Program-made: the position numbers and the translations under genes
Assembly (NCBI GenBank): GCA_007128345.1
Contig: SKXS01000024.1
Location: forward strand, 1-34,284
Length of the DNA: 34,284 nucleotides
Direction of reading: 5' to 3'
Source: Spirochaetia bacterium
Lineage (GTDB): Bacteria; Spirochaetota; Spirochaetia; PWKH01
Notes under the pieces: model-generated
What the model was told of the DNA's origin: nothing
Database searches by the model: none
The model's input: only the letters and a program-made list of their open reading frames with translations
In this document: positions 1-8,504 of the stretch, piece after piece
Numbering within the stretch: the first letter of the stretch is position 1
Layout of the letters: each line of letters starts with the position of its first letter

Positions 1-51
1 CTTCCGTGGTATCTCTTAATCACCAAGCGTGGACATACGAGGAGCCATACC

Positions 52-1437
52 ATGATCGAAAGAATCCGAGAGCTGCTGAACAGGGAACCCGCGGAAATTC
101 CAGTAACCGCACAGGGATGGGTGCGCACCAAGCGGGATACGAAGCACGTCACCTTCCTGGAAGTGAATGACGGTTCGTGCCTTAAGAGCCTCCAGGTCAT
201 CATCGACCGGAATTCCAGGGAGGTAACCGATACGCTGAACCGGGTTTCCACAGGCGCCAGCGTCTCCTGCACCGGCAGGCTGGCTGAATCACCGGGGAAG
301 AACCAGAAAGTGGAACTGCACGCTGACACCATTGAGCTCATCGGTGAGGCTCCTCCTGAAAGCTATCCCCTGCAGAAGAAGCGCCACAGCTTTGAATTCC
401 TCAGGGAGATTGCCCACCTGCGTCCCCGCACTAACACCATCGGTGCTGTTGCCAGGGTCCGCAACGCCATGAGCAGGGCTGTGCACACCTTTTTCCAGGA
501 GCGTGATTTCCTGTATATCCACACGCCCATCATCACCACTTCAGACTGCGAGGGCGCCGGCGAGATGTTCCAGGTTACCACCCTGCCCCTGAACCAGGTC
601 CCCATGCGGGAGGGCTCACCAGACTACTCAAGAGACTTTTTCCAGAAGCCTGCAAACCTCACGGTCAGCGGGCAGTTGGAGGCGGAAATTTACGCCCTGG
701 CTATGACCAACGTATACACCTTCGGGCCTACCTTCCGGGCTGAGAACTCCAACACCAGCCGTCACCTCTCAGAATTCTGGATGATTGAACCTGAGATGGC
801 CTTCTGTACCTTGGAGGGAAACATGGAGGTCGCAGAATCCTTTCTCAAGTATGTCTTCTCCCACGTACTGGAGACATGCAGGGAGGATATGGAGTTTTTC
901 AATCAGTGGATCCAGAAGGGAGTCATCGATTCCCTCAGCTCAGTTGCCGAGGGGGTCTTCACCCGGATGACCTACACGGATGCGGTGAAGGAACTCACCG
1001 CCGCCCCGGTTTCCTTTGAGTATCCAGTCAGCTGGGGGGCAGACCTCCAGTCGGAACATGAGAAGTACCTCACTGAACAGGTGTGCAGAGGACCGGTGAT
1101 CGTCACCGACTATCCCAGGGAAATCAAGGCGTTCTACATGCTGCTCAACGACGACGAAAAGACCGTCCGCGCCATGGATGTGCTGGTGCCCAGGCTGGGT
1201 GAGATCATCGGGGGCAGCGAACGTGAGTACCGCTATGACGTGCTTACCCGGCGTATCCTGGAGTCGGGACTTGATCCGAAAGATTACTGGTGGTACCTGG
1301 ACCTTCGGCGATACGGAACGGTACCCCATGCCGGTTTCGGCCTGGGGTTTGAACGCGCCGTGCAGTATGTGACGGGCATGCAGAACATCCGGGACGTGAT
1401 CCCCTTCCCCAGGGCTGTAGGAAGCGCTGAATTTTAA
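52..1437 (+). CDS. asnS: Asparagine--tRNA ligase
   Basis: Class II aminoacyl-tRNA synthetase that charges tRNA-Asn with asparagine in the cytoplasm. The protein has 461 residues, the usual length for bacterial AsnS. The N-terminal OB-fold anticodon-binding part begins with a [12 protein letters not shown] segment. The catalytic core follows, with the [25 protein letters not shown]-type motif 2 region (residues about 224-248) and the C-terminal motif 3 region [15 protein letters not shown] ending in RDVIPFPR, which is characteristic of the AsnS/AspS group. The E-N-S-N-T-S-R-H-L stretch favours asparagine over aspartate specificity. The ATG is preceded by GAGGAG at a good distance. It stands alone, and a stem-loop lies just after the stop codon. 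Identification is secure. Confidence 0.97.
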   Translation: MIERIRELLNREPAEIPVTAQGWVRTKRDTKHVTFLEVNDGSCLKSLQVIIDRNSREVTDTLNRVSTGASVSCTGRLAESPGKNQKVELHADTIELIGEAPPESYPLQKKRHSFEFLREIAHLRPRTNTIGAVARVRNAMSRAVHTFFQERDFLYIHTPIITTSDCEGAGEMFQVTTLPLNQVPMREGSPDYSRDFFQKPANLTVSGQLEAEIYALAMTNVYTFGPTFRAENSNTSRHLSEFWMIEPEMAFCTLEGNMEVAESFLKYVFSHVLETCREDMEFFNQWIQKGVIDSLSSVAEGVFTRMTYTDAVKELTAAPVSFEYPVSWGADLQSEHEKYLTEQVCRGPVIVTDYPREIKAFYMLLNDDEKTVRAMDVLVPRLGEIIGGSEREYRYDVLTRRILESGLDPKDYWWYLDLRRYGTVPHAGFGLGFERAVQYVTGMQNIRDVIPFPRAVGSAEF

Positions 1438-1438
1438 C

Positions 1439-1460
1439 GGGATCCCGCGATGGGGATCCC
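1439..1460. terminator. Stem-loop between convergent genes
   Basis: Two copies of the 8-base palindrome GGGATCCC (1439-1446 and 1453-1460) separated by GCGATG can form an 8-bp hairpin. It starts one base after the asnS stop codon and lies before the end of the convergent gene at 1470. There is no strong T-run on either side, so a factor-independent terminator is likely but not certain. It could serve both strands. Confidence 0.5.
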
Positions 1461-1469
1461 AAACCGCCC

Positions 1470-1751
1470 TCATCTCTCCTCAATGAAGGAACGCCATACG
1501 ATGTACGCCGTCCTGGCAGTGACGGGTATGCACATCGTATAGAGCACCACAAGGTATACAACCATCTCATGCATGAATGGATCAATGACTCCAGCAGCGG
1601 CTGTCAGGTGTATCACCGCTGAGGCAACCGCAGCTGCTCCGCAGAGAAGCACATCACTGCTGTGCACACTCTCCTTCCTCCATACACGCAGAGCAGCAAG
1701 AGATGCCATGAGAAATCCAAACCACAGCGCGTAGATAAGAAATCTGCTCAT
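1470..1751 (-). CDS. Small integral membrane protein, unknown function
   Basis: A 93-residue protein I do not recognise. It is mostly hydrophobic, with about three predicted membrane segments (residues about 4-22, 33-54 and 62-82) and a short basic/acidic tail ending SFIEER. It has no catalytic motif. It is the last gene of a three-gene minus-strand set: LuxR-type regulator, exported 118-residue protein, then this one. Only 15 bases separate it from the gene before it, so co-transcription is likely. The ribosome binding site in front of the ATG is weak, which fits translational coupling to the upstream gene. Its role may be tied to the upstream regulator, but that is inference from position only. 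Confidence 0.65.
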   Translation of the reverse strand: MSRFLIYALWFGFLMASLAALRVWRKESVHSSDVLLCGAAAVASAVIHLTAAAGVIDPFMHEMVVYLVVLYTMCIPVTARTAYIVWRSFIEER

Positions 1752-1766
1752 CAGGGATACCCGTCC

Positions 1767-2123
1767 TCAGTGTCCATAGCGGATATAGTACGATCCGATC
1801 CTGAAGGATGTCCCTGCCACCACCCCCAGTCCTGCCAGGGCGCCCGCTGCAGGGCTTACTGCAGCCACAGCGCCTATCGCGGCGGATTTCATCGTGCCCT
1901 CCCAGGTTGGGGTAATGTTTCTGCCCAGGCAGTCCGCCAGGTAGGTCAGGCTGCCAAAAATGGCGCCTCCCAGAAGAGCCTTAAACACCCCGTCACCTTC
2001 GGCATCCTCCATCTCGCACTCAGTCATCTGTTCGCCGGGTACTGAATCAAAGAGTCCCCCATGTGCCCATACGCCCTGTGCTGAAATCAGCAGAACCAGG
2101 ACGACCGTCACCATCTGTTTCAT
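1767..2123 (-). CDS. Small exported protein, unknown function
   Basis: A 118-residue protein I cannot assign to a family. It has a clear N-terminal signal peptide (MKQMVTVVLVLLISAQGVWA, likely cut after AWA, before HGG). The mature part carries two cysteines (in ECEMED and ADCLGR) and a glycine/alanine-rich hydrophobic stretch AAIGAVAAVSPAAGALAGLG that could insert into a membrane. The start is well supported by GGAGGTG four bases before the ATG. It lies 24 bases after the LuxR-type regulator gene and 15 bases before a small membrane protein, so the three probably form one transcript. The cysteines could form a disulphide outside the cytoplasm. No function can be given. Confidence 0.7.
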   Translation of the reverse strand: MKQMVTVVLVLLISAQGVWAHGGLFDSVPGEQMTECEMEDAEGDGVFKALLGGAIFGSLTYLADCLGRNITPTWEGTMKSAAIGAVAAVSPAAGALAGLGVVAGTSFRIGSYYIRYGH

Positions 2124-2147
2124 AGCGCACCTCCGTAACGATTGTAT

Positions 2148-2792
2148 TTACTCCCAGAGGAACGTAATGCCCGACTGCAGCGCCAGCCTCGTCATCTCGG
2201 CGATGGAGCAGGCTCCGGTCTTCCGGGATATCTGTTTTCTGTAGGATTCTACGGTATGATGGGAGAGCTTCAGCTCGTAAGCGATGGACTTGGTGGTTTC
2301 GCCCCGGCTGATGAGTCCCAGGACCTCCCGCTCGCGGACGGTCAGCTGCCTGACATAATTCTTCGCTTCCGTCCGCTCACGGGGATATGATAATCCCTTG
2401 GGCTCCAATTCCCTGCATTCACAGCGGCAGGGCTCAAGGAACTCCCTCACTGATGTGATCATCCGGGCATACTCCTCCGTGCAGTCAATGATCCGTGTGA
2501 TGCCCAGCGAGAGCAGCACAAGTTTCGTCCGCCGTTCAAGAGTACGGGGAGATCCGTAGGCCAGCACATGGGCTTCAGCAGTCAGGCGCATGAGCATCCA
2601 GGATACGCACTGGTCTCGCTCCACCAGCTCAGCCTCGATGCAGTAGACATCAATCCCTGGCATGGGTATGCTGCCCCGAAGGATATCAAGTTCTTCGTAG
2701 GCACAGACCACTGCACAGTTGCATTCACCTTCAAAGAGGTGCATGACCCCTTCCCTCAGCAGATTTGATTTACCGATGATTATTGAGTTCAT
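2148..2792 (-). CDS. LuxR-type regulator with an atypical receiver domain
   Basis: A 214-residue transcription regulator. The C-terminus (about 147-207) is a clear LuxR/NarL helix-turn-helix, with QLTVREREVLGLISRG and the recognition part KLSHHTVESYRKQISRKTG. The N-terminal part starts like a response-regulator receiver (IIIGKSNLLREGVMHLF, matching the usual VLIVDDHPLFREGL pattern). The acidic pair is replaced by K8-S9, and the position expected for the phosphorylated aspartate seems to be E53 (in GIDVYCIEAE). It is therefore unlikely to work as a normal phosphorylated response regulator, and no sensor kinase gene is nearby. No clear ribosome binding site precedes the ATG. It heads a three-gene minus-strand set with two small membrane or exported proteins and may control them. 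Confidence 0.85.
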   Translation of the reverse strand: MNSIIIGKSNLLREGVMHLFEGECNCAVVCAYEELDILRGSIPMPGIDVYCIEAELVERDQCVSWMLMRLTAEAHVLAYGSPRTLERRTKLVLLSLGITRIIDCTEEYARMITSVREFLEPCRCECRELEPKGLSYPRERTEAKNYVRQLTVREREVLGLISRGETTKSIAYELKLSHHTVESYRKQISRKTGACSIAEMTRLALQSGITFLWE

Positions 2793-3087
2793 GCAATAGG
2801 TATTGGGGGATGCGGAATATTTGATTCACCTATGAAGCGACATTTGTATACATTTTTTCACAGGAGATAAACAGCGGAGAAACTCCTGTCCGATGCTGAC
2901 AGGGAAGACTGCAGGCACTACTAAGCATATTCAGCTGATCTGCAATGGCCCTTGCATCCTATACTGACGCATATGCATTTGCTGCATGGGGATTCCTCAA
3001 AGACGCACAGATCCCGTCATCAGAAGTACATTGAGCAGAGTCAATTACAGCAGATAATCACATCAGTTTGTTCCGCACACCAGTATG
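2793..3087. other. Intergenic stretch of about 295 bases
   Basis: No convincing gene or RNA is seen here. It contains a perfect 8-base palindrome TGTATACA (2845-2852) and a 7-bp inverted repeat ACAGGAG / CTCCTGT (2860-2866 and 2883-2889, 16-base loop). It also has a short repeat TGCAA-N6-TTGCA near 2942. The palindrome lies upstream of the LuxR-type gene on the minus strand and could be an operator, but nothing proves it. Confidence 0.3.
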
Positions 3088-3606
3088 CTAGAGGAAGGTG
3101 ACCAGCTCTTCAAGGGCCTTCCGGTGCTTCTCCGTCTGTTTCTCATACCCGTCCCTCGGGTAGCCCAGGGGAGTGATCGCGAAGACCTCCTCATCCGTAC
3201 CCAGCGAAAGGGCGCTTGTGAGTAGGTTCGGGTCAAATGCGGCAATCCAGCAGGTGCCAACCCCTTCGCTGTCAGCGCAGAGGATCATGTGATCCATAGC
3301 GATGGTGAGATCGGTCTCAAGAGAGTTGTACCCGTCATGCTTTCGTGTCCAGGCATCTGCCCTTCTTCCGGCCACCGCCAATACAGCCGGTGCGTCCTGA
3401 AACCAAGGAGCTTCGTAGCTCTGCTTCACCTGGTCGAGCATATCCTTTGACGTAATGACGAAAAACCGCCACGGCTGACGGTTTGCTGCTGACGGTGCAA
3501 GCCTTCCCGCTTCGAGAATCCGCTTGAGCACATCCCTGGGTATCTTCCGATCAGGGTCGTAGTTCCTCACACTCACACGACTTTTGACGATCTGTACATA
3601 ATCCAT
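3088..3606 (-). CDS. Nitroreductase family protein
   Basis: A 172-residue FMN-dependent NAD(P)H oxidoreductase of the nitroreductase superfamily. The N-terminus VKSRVSVRNYDPDRKIP is the typical phosphate-contacting R-x-S-x-R segment. It is followed by LEAGRLAPSAANRQPWRF, the conserved FMN-binding region, and GVGTCWIAAFDP and ITPLGYP in the second half. Members reduce nitro compounds, quinones or other electron acceptors; the substrate cannot be told here. The size is that of the shorter subfamily. The start is supported by a GGGGGAAGG stretch before the ATG. It lies 31 bases after the DUF188 gene and probably belongs to the manA operon. Confidence 0.9.
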   Translation of the reverse strand: MDYVQIVKSRVSVRNYDPDRKIPRDVLKRILEAGRLAPSAANRQPWRFFVITSKDMLDQVKQSYEAPWFQDAPAVLAVAGRRADAWTRKHDGYNSLETDLTIAMDHMILCADSEGVGTCWIAAFDPNLLTSALSLGTDEEVFAITPLGYPRDGYEKQTEKHRKALEELVTFL

Positions 3607-3637
3607 ACCTTCCCCCTTATGCGTACGGCCGGCGAAC

Positions 3638-4078
3638 TTATTTCAGCACCTGTTCAAGAGCCCGGGCAAATGCTGAGGAGCTTCCGCCGTGCCGCTTTTT
3701 TCTCCGTCCTATACCGTGGGGTTCCGCTTCACGAACCCCTTCCATGAACTGGAGCAGCGAGAGCCGCTCCCTGATATTCTCACTAGTGTAGGTCTTCCCG
3801 GAATCATCGATGCACCATGCACCCTTTCGGATGACCTCTTCCATCAGCCTGACATCCCGGGTGATCACCAGGTCACCCGGCATGACCCTTGATGCAATGT
3901 ACGCATCGCTGCTCCCTTCTTGTATCTCCACCAGCTCCAGTGAAACCAGTTCGTGGCGGGGTATGTCAACCTTCCGGTCAGCTGCAATCCGCACACTGAC
4001 ACCTCTTTGTATCCCTGCTTTACAGGCAATCTCCCGGATCCGCTTCGGGCAACCGTCACCATCCACCCAGATTGTCAC
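3638..4078 (-). CDS. YaiI/YqxD (DUF188) family protein
   Basis: A 146-residue protein of the UPF0178/DUF188 family, a PIN-like fold. The hallmark N-terminus IWVDGDGCPKRIREI has the conserved D6 and D8. It is followed by SSDAYIASRVMPGDLVITRD, with the second acidic cluster expected for a metal-dependent nuclease-like site. The C-terminal GRRKKRHGGSSSAFARALE resembles the family's basic tail. The biochemical role of the family is not established. Its start codon overlaps the manA stop by four bases (ATGA), indicating translational coupling. Confidence 0.92.
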   Translation of the reverse strand: MTIWVDGDGCPKRIREIACKAGIQRGVSVRIAADRKVDIPRHELVSLELVEIQEGSSDAYIASRVMPGDLVITRDVRLMEEVIRKGAWCIDDSGKTYTSENIRERLSLLQFMEGVREAEPHGIGRRKKRHGGSSSAFARALEQVLK

Positions 4079-5232
4079 TGACTGACCCCCTGCGATGCCA
4101 GGTAGAGCTGACCTGTGCTCTCAATACTGTACCGGCCTATACAGGCGGGAATCACGAAGGACTGCCCCCTGTTTGCCTGGTACACTCGCCTGCCCCCTTC
4201 CCAGGAAATCATCGTCTCCCCGGAAATCACAATACCGATTTCCAGATAATCGGCCCTCTCTATAGTCCATCTGCCTTCGGCACATTCGCGAAGCAGGAAA
4301 TCATCCGCCGCCGCAGGGAAAGCGGGACGCGGATCACCAGCTGATCGGCACGCGGTAAAAGGGACAACCGGCTGCTGGTCTATGGAGAAGACCTCCAGCA
4401 GTTCCCTGACATCTATGTGCTTCTTGGTCAGCCCACCCCGGATTACGTTATCGGAGTTTGCCATAAGCTCCACGGCAAACCCTGAAATGTACGCATGAAG
4501 GTTTCCCGGGGAAAGGAAAATTGCCTCGCCGGGGGAGAGGTCCAGCACCTGGAGATAGATCGGGGAAGCAATGCCGATATCCAGTCCAAAGCGCTGGCTG
4601 AATTCCCGTGCAAGGGCGTAGATGCCGTGATCATCATCCTCTATGACCGACAACAGCTGCACGAATTCCTGGAGCAGACGCTGCCTGAAGCCCTTCGGGG
4701 AACAGAAAAGCCGGCGGACAAATGAGACGCATCCGTCACGGGCAAGGTCCCTGAGCATAGGAAACGGAGAAGCCAGCTTATGAAGTTCCGCATCACTGCG
4801 CAGGCCGCACATAGCCCTGAAGGGAGAGAGGGCGCAGAGAATCTCAGGTTTATGTTGTGCATCCCGGTAGGTACGGTTTGGCGCATCCCTGGGTATGCCC
4901 TCCTGCTCCTCCCGGGCGAATCCCCTGCGCGCCTGCCCGGCATCGGGATGACACTGGATGGAAAGCGGTGCAGCAGCTGCGAGCAGCTTGAAAAGAAAGG
5001 AGATATCATCCCCCATGCCGATCCAGTACCCGGGATCATCCTCTATGCAGGCACGCAGGGACTTGCGCACACCGCCAAGTTCAACCATGCTCATGCCGCC
5101 CGGGTGCGTACCCATCCAGAGTTCAGCGTAAGGGGTTTGTTCCGGATTCTCCAGCCCGAGGAGCCGGGGAATATGAACCGGAGAACCCCATGGGTACTGC
5201 TGGACCGCGGGAATAAGGGTATGCACGTTCAT
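4075..5232 (-). CDS. manA: Mannose-6-phosphate isomerase, class I
   Basis: A 385-residue zinc enzyme interconverting mannose 6-phosphate and fructose 6-phosphate, linking mannose use and GDP-mannose supply to glycolysis. Conserved pieces are YAELWMGTHPGG, LSIQCHPD with zinc ligands Q93 and H95, YRDAQHKPE with E130, and SPGNLHAYISG with H246. The active-site segment SDNVIRGGLTKKHID follows. The ATG at 5232 is chosen because the family begins close to this point (MNVHTLIPAVQQYPWGSP). A longer reading would need a TTG that lies inside the promoter. No Shine-Dalgarno is present, and the -10 box ends seven bases upstream, so the mRNA may be leaderless. It faces the phosphofructokinase gene across a shared promoter region, which fits hexose-phosphate metabolism. 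Confidence 0.95.
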   Translation of the reverse strand: MNVHTLIPAVQQYPWGSPVHIPRLLGLENPEQTPYAELWMGTHPGGMSMVELGGVRKSLRACIEDDPGYWIGMGDDISFLFKLLAAAAPLSIQCHPDAGQARRGFAREEQEGIPRDAPNRTYRDAQHKPEILCALSPFRAMCGLRSDAELHKLASPFPMLRDLARDGCVSFVRRLFCSPKGFRQRLLQEFVQLLSVIEDDDHGIYALAREFSQRFGLDIGIASPIYLQVLDLSPGEAIFLSPGNLHAYISGFAVELMANSDNVIRGGLTKKHIDVRELLEVFSIDQQPVVPFTACRSAGDPRPAFPAAADDFLLRECAEGRWTIERADYLEIGIVISGETMISWEGGRRVYQANRGQSFVIPACIGRYSIESTGQLYLASQGVSQ

Positions 5233-5239
5233 ATCTGCA

Positions 5240-5268
5240 ATAATGGACCAATCATATGGGGATGTCAA
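5240..5268 (-). promoter_or_regulatory. Promoter of manA, probably leaderless
   Basis: On the minus strand, a perfect -35 TTGACA (5268-5263) is followed by a 17-base spacer and -10 CATTAT (5245-5240). Seven bases then lead to the manA ATG at 5232. The expected transcription start falls on or next to the ATG. Confidence 0.6.
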
Positions 5269-5279
5269 TGCGAAGCGAG

Positions 5280-5308
5280 TTGAAGAAGAGATTCATTTTC
5301 AATATACT
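5280..5308 (+). promoter_or_regulatory. Promoter of the PPi-phosphofructokinase gene
   Basis: -35 TTGAAG (5280-5285), a 17-base spacer and -10 TATACT (5303-5308) read toward the gene at 5341. It lies back to back with the manA promoter, about a dozen bases apart, so one regulator could affect both. Confidence 0.6.
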
Positions 5309-5340
5309 ACCTGCATTCAACCAGACCAAAGGAGTTGCAT

Positions 5341-6999
5341 ATGGCCTATTCACCCCTTCAGCAGGTACGCTACGGCTACCAACCAAAACTTCCCGGAGTG
5401 CTTCGAGAAGACATCAGGAAGATGACCCCAATGAAGGGGGCAGCCACTGAGTCGGCATCTGACCACTCGGAGATTCGAGAACGGTTTCCCCATACCTACG
5501 GCATGCCCATGGTGCGCTTCGAGCAGGGAGAGAATCCCGATGTTCCGGAAAAACGAAATATCGGTGTGGTGCTCTCCGGCGGGCAGGCGCCGGGAGGGCA
5601 CAATGTCATAGCCGGGCTCTACGATGCGCTGGCAAGCGCCAATCCGGAATCAAAGCTCTACGGATTCATCGGCGGTCCTTCGGGCATTCTCAAGGACGAC
5701 TGCCGTGAGCTCACGGGAGCAGTCATTGACGAGTACCGCAACACAGGTGGATTCGACATCATCGGGTCCGGCAGGACCAAGCTGGAATCCGAAAGCGACT
5801 TTGCGCAGTGCGCCAAGGTCTGCAACGCCCGTTCCATCTGCGCGCTGGTGATCATAGGAGGAGATGATTCAAACACAAATGCTGCAATGCTTGCCGAATA
5901 CTTTGTCCGCAACAAATCAGGCATACAGGTGATCGGGGTGCCCAAGACAATTGACGGAGATCTGAAAAACGAACACATTGAGGCATCCTTCGGATTCGAT
6001 ACCGCCACCAAAACCTATGCGGAGCTCATTGGAAATATCCAGCGTGACGCCAATTCATCCCGCAAGTACTGGCACTTCATTAAGCTCATGGGACGCAGCG
6101 CTTCTCACATATGCCTCGAATGCGCCCTGCTTACCCGTCCTACCATGGCCCTCATATCAGAGGAGGTGGAAGCGAAAAAGCAGACCCTCGGCGACATCGT
6201 ATCCCAGATAACCGACTGCGTGGTCTCCCGCGGCAGGCAAGGGATGCACTTCGGCATCGTCCTGGTTCCCGAAGGGCTCATCGAGTTCATCCCCGAAATG
6301 AAGACCCTCATATCGCGCCTCAATGACCTGCTGGCGCAGGACGGCGGGGAGATATCAGGTATAGAAGATCCTCTACAGCGATGCACCAAGGTAGCGACGC
6401 TGCTCCCGAAAGCAAGCGGATCACTGTTCAGCACTCTGCCCCAGGAAATCCAGATGCAGCTGCTGCTTGACCGTGACCCCCACGGCAATGTGCAGGTATC
6501 CCGTATTGAAACTGAAAAACTCCTCATCCAGATGGTCGCTGACCGGCTCAGGCATCTCAGGCAGGAGGGGATCTATACCGGACCGTTCAGCTCACAGCAC
6601 CACTTCTTCGGCTACGAAGGACGGTGCGCATTCCCGTCAAACTTTGATGCTGACTACTGCTACTCCCTCGGGTATACCGCATTCCTGCTCATTGCATCAG
6701 GCCTTACCGGGTATATATCTTCAGTCACCGGTCTTTCCAAACCCGCAGACAAATGGAATGCAGGGGGAGTTCCCATCACCATGATGATGAATATGGAAAA
6801 GCGTCACGGTTCACAGAAATCTGTAATCAGGAAGGCTCTGGTGGAACTCGACGGCAAGCCCTTTGGGGTGTTTGCAGCATCACGCGATGCCTGGGCTTCG
6901 GGCAACGAATTCCTCTATCCCGGTGCCATCCAGTATTTCGGTCCACCCGAGGTATGCGACCAGCCGTCGGTCACCCTAACCCTGGAACAGGAATCCTGA
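5341..6999 (+). CDS. pfp: Pyrophosphate-dependent 6-phosphofructokinase
   Basis: A 552-residue enzyme phosphorylating fructose 6-phosphate with pyrophosphate instead of ATP, reversibly, so it serves both glycolysis and gluconeogenesis. It is of the long (about 550-residue) form found in spirochaetes and plants. Visible motifs are [15 protein letters not shown] (GGQAPGG at 80-86), the phosphoryl-donor loop [10 protein letters not shown] (173-182; aspartate at the second D is the PPi-type signature) and the catalytic PKTIDGDL (201-208). C-terminal features include [13 protein letters not shown] and [14 protein letters not shown]. The ATG at 5341 has AGGAG six bases upstream; a TTG six bases earlier is less likely. 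It is transcribed alone from its own promoter and ends in a hairpin shared with the convergent dehydrogenase gene. Confidence 0.96.
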   Translation: MAYSPLQQVRYGYQPKLPGVLREDIRKMTPMKGAATESASDHSEIRERFPHTYGMPMVRFEQGENPDVPEKRNIGVVLSGGQAPGGHNVIAGLYDALASANPESKLYGFIGGPSGILKDDCRELTGAVIDEYRNTGGFDIIGSGRTKLESESDFAQCAKVCNARSICALVIIGGDDSNTNAAMLAEYFVRNKSGIQVIGVPKTIDGDLKNEHIEASFGFDTATKTYAELIGNIQRDANSSRKYWHFIKLMGRSASHICLECALLTRPTMALISEEVEAKKQTLGDIVSQITDCVVSRGRQGMHFGIVLVPEGLIEFIPEMKTLISRLNDLLAQDGGEISGIEDPLQRCTKVATLLPKASGSLFSTLPQEIQMQLLLDRDPHGNVQVSRIETEKLLIQMVADRLRHLRQEGIYTGPFSSQHHFFGYEGRCAFPSNFDADYCYSLGYTAFLLIASGLTGYISSVTGLSKPADKWNAGGVPITMMMNMEKRHGSQKSVIRKALVELDGKPFGVFAASRDAWASGNEFLYPGAIQYFGPPEVCDQPSVTLTLEQES

Positions 7000-7015
7000 A
7001 GCATTCAGGAATTCC
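6990..7015. terminator. Hairpin between pfp and the convergent dehydrogenase gene
   Basis: GGAAT-CCTGAA (6990-7000), loop GCA, then TTCAGG-A-ATTCC (7004-7015) forms an 11-bp stem with one bulged A. It spans the pfp stop codon and ends six bases before the opposite gene's stop. There is no T-run. It probably acts in both directions. Confidence 0.5.
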
Positions 7016-7020
7016 GTGCA

Positions 7021-8193
7021 TTATAAGCGGCTCAGAAGCACTGCCTCCAGTTCCCCGGCATCCAGGATGACCGGGGCCTGCTTGCAGTCGGAAGCAGCCG
7101 CGGCGCGTTTCAGCTTCTCTTTGGTAAATCCGTATTCTGAAAGCCTCGGCCTGACAAGCTGCTCCTGCCACCGTGAAAGGGTGTTCAGCAGCATGGGTAT
7201 TCCATCTTCCGCAGTGCATGTGTCACTGCTGCCTGCAAGGGCGCATCCCGCACGGGCATACTTCCGGTAGGTTTCCCCGTCTCTATAGCCGCTTGATTCC
7301 AGCTTCCTGATGCTGGCAGCCGTTATTTCGAACAGCAGCGTGCCGCAGACAATATTGTGGGGAATATCCTGCATTCCTCCCAGAACGCCGGCAACCCCAT
7401 GGACAGCCCCGAGACCAGCGTTTGACAGTGTGATTCCTGAGAGGTATGCGGCAAGGAGCATCTGCGCCCTGAAATCTTCATCAGGCTCATCACGTACAGC
7501 TTTGTCGAACGCCGATCCGGCAAGGCAGAGCCCCTGGAGAGCAAGCGCATCAGTAATGGGATGTGCCCGCACCGAGACATAGGACTCAAGCAGCTGGGTC
7601 ACAGCATCAAGTCCCGATGCGGCTGTCACTGACGGGGGACAGGTGAGTGAGAGCTGCGGGTCAAGGACGGCAATATCAGGTGTGTAGGCTTCATGACGCA
7701 GGGACTTCTTGAAGCTTCCAATCCTGCTGATGACCGCGTTGAACGACGATTCGCTCCCCGTGCCTGCAGTGGTAGGTACCGCACTGAAGTGGACTCGCTT
7801 CCCCGACGGCTTCCGGTCCCCTACCCCTTCCAGGTAGCGCTCCACCCCAAGGGGTTCACACACCATAGCCGAGACGGCCTTAGCCGCGTCAATGACGCTC
7901 CCCCCGCCGACGGCCGTTACGGCCTGGACATGGAATTCCTTGGCTTCCCGCGTGATATCATCCACCAGTTCTACAGAGGGCTCTCCCTTCACCCGATGGA
8001 TCTGGCATGCAATGGAGGCATCCCTGAAAGCCTCTTCTATCCGTGCACGCCATCCTGAGCGGTCAAGGGAAGATCCTCCGGTCAGCAGCGCCGCCCGTTG
8101 AATCCCCATGCTTCCGAGCATCCCAGGAAGCTGCAGCACTCCCTGCGAAGCGCATACAAGCTGCCCTGTACTGTACATACGAAATTCCTTCAT
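7021..8193 (-). CDS. Iron-containing alcohol dehydrogenase family protein
   Basis: A 390-residue NAD(P)-dependent dehydrogenase of the iron-type (class III) family, close in length to FucO or YqhD-like enzymes. The nucleotide-binding motif GGGSVIDAAKA is at 97-107, followed by PTTAGTGSE. The metal site is recognisable. D196 in SGLDAVTQ, H265 in GLGAVHG and H279 in DIPHN match the family ligands D196, H263 and H277 of FucO, but the residue matching H200 is glutamine (Q200). Metal use or activity may therefore differ. The substrate is unknown. ATG 8193 follows the YhbY stop by only four bases. A second ATG five codons later has a better-placed AAGGA, so the start is uncertain by that much. It is the last gene of a five-gene minus-strand set. 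Confidence 0.88.
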   Translation of the reverse strand: MKEFRMYSTGQLVCASQGVLQLPGMLGSMGIQRAALLTGGSSLDRSGWRARIEEAFRDASIACQIHRVKGEPSVELVDDITREAKEFHVQAVTAVGGGSVIDAAKAVSAMVCEPLGVERYLEGVGDRKPSGKRVHFSAVPTTAGTGSESSFNAVISRIGSFKKSLRHEAYTPDIAVLDPQLSLTCPPSVTAASGLDAVTQLLESYVSVRAHPITDALALQGLCLAGSAFDKAVRDEPDEDFRAQMLLAAYLSGITLSNAGLGAVHGVAGVLGGMQDIPHNIVCGTLLFEITAASIRKLESSGYRDGETYRKYARAGCALAGSSDTCTAEDGIPMLLNTLSRWQEQLVRPRLSEYGFTKEKLKRAAAASDCKQAPVILDAGELEAVLLSRL

Positions 8194-8197
8194 ACCT

Positions 8198-8497
8198 CTA
8201 TTCCCTTGGAACCCCCGGAATCACGTTCAGCTGAGGATCTGCATTGCGTCGGTAGAGAATGCCTACATTCCCGATTACCGCAACTTCCTCAGCCCCGGTA
8301 CGCCGGGCGAGCTCGCTGAAGATCTCCAGTTTCGACTCCTTGAAGCCAACCCACTTTACCTTGATCAGTTCGCGGCAGCTGAGGCTTTCGTCTGTGCTTG
8401 CTACAACCGGTTCGGTGAGCCCCATCTTCCCGATCATGACCGTGGGGCGTATATGATGCGCCTCACGCATAAGAATTTTCCGCTTTTTACTCGTCAT
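8198..8497 (-). CDS. yhbY: YhbY/CRM-domain RNA-binding protein
   Basis: A 99-residue single-domain RNA-binding protein of the CRM/YhbY family, which associates with the large ribosomal subunit during assembly. Typical features are KKRKILMREAHHIRPTVMIGK at the N-terminus, LSCRELIKVKWVG, and a C-terminal GNVGILYRRNAD (the conserved G-x-x-x-x-L-Y-R). ATG 8497 gives an N-terminus like that of known members. An in-frame ATG nine codons upstream overlaps the acyl-CoA ligase end and is possible. It lies between the acyl-CoA ligase and dehydrogenase genes with almost no spacing, so it is co-transcribed. Confidence 0.92.
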   Translation of the reverse strand: MTSKKRKILMREAHHIRPTVMIGKMGLTEPVVASTDESLSCRELIKVKWVGFKESKLEIFSELARRTGAEEVAVIGNVGILYRRNADPQLNVIPGVPRE

Positions 8498-8504
8498 GGT
8501 TTTG

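Noticed and set aside
940-1473. 177-codon minus-strand frame under asnS
   Set aside because: Lies wholly opposite a secure asnS, with no family likeness and no ribosome binding site.
2860-2889. Inverted repeat ACAGGAG / CTCCTGT as a terminator
   Set aside because: The 16-base loop is long, the stem is only 7 bp and the T-run is on the wrong side for either neighbouring transcript.
2793-3087. Possible tRNA or small RNA gene in the longest intergenic gap
   Set aside because: No cloverleaf, no conserved T-arm sequence, and the short inverted repeats lack a terminator tail.
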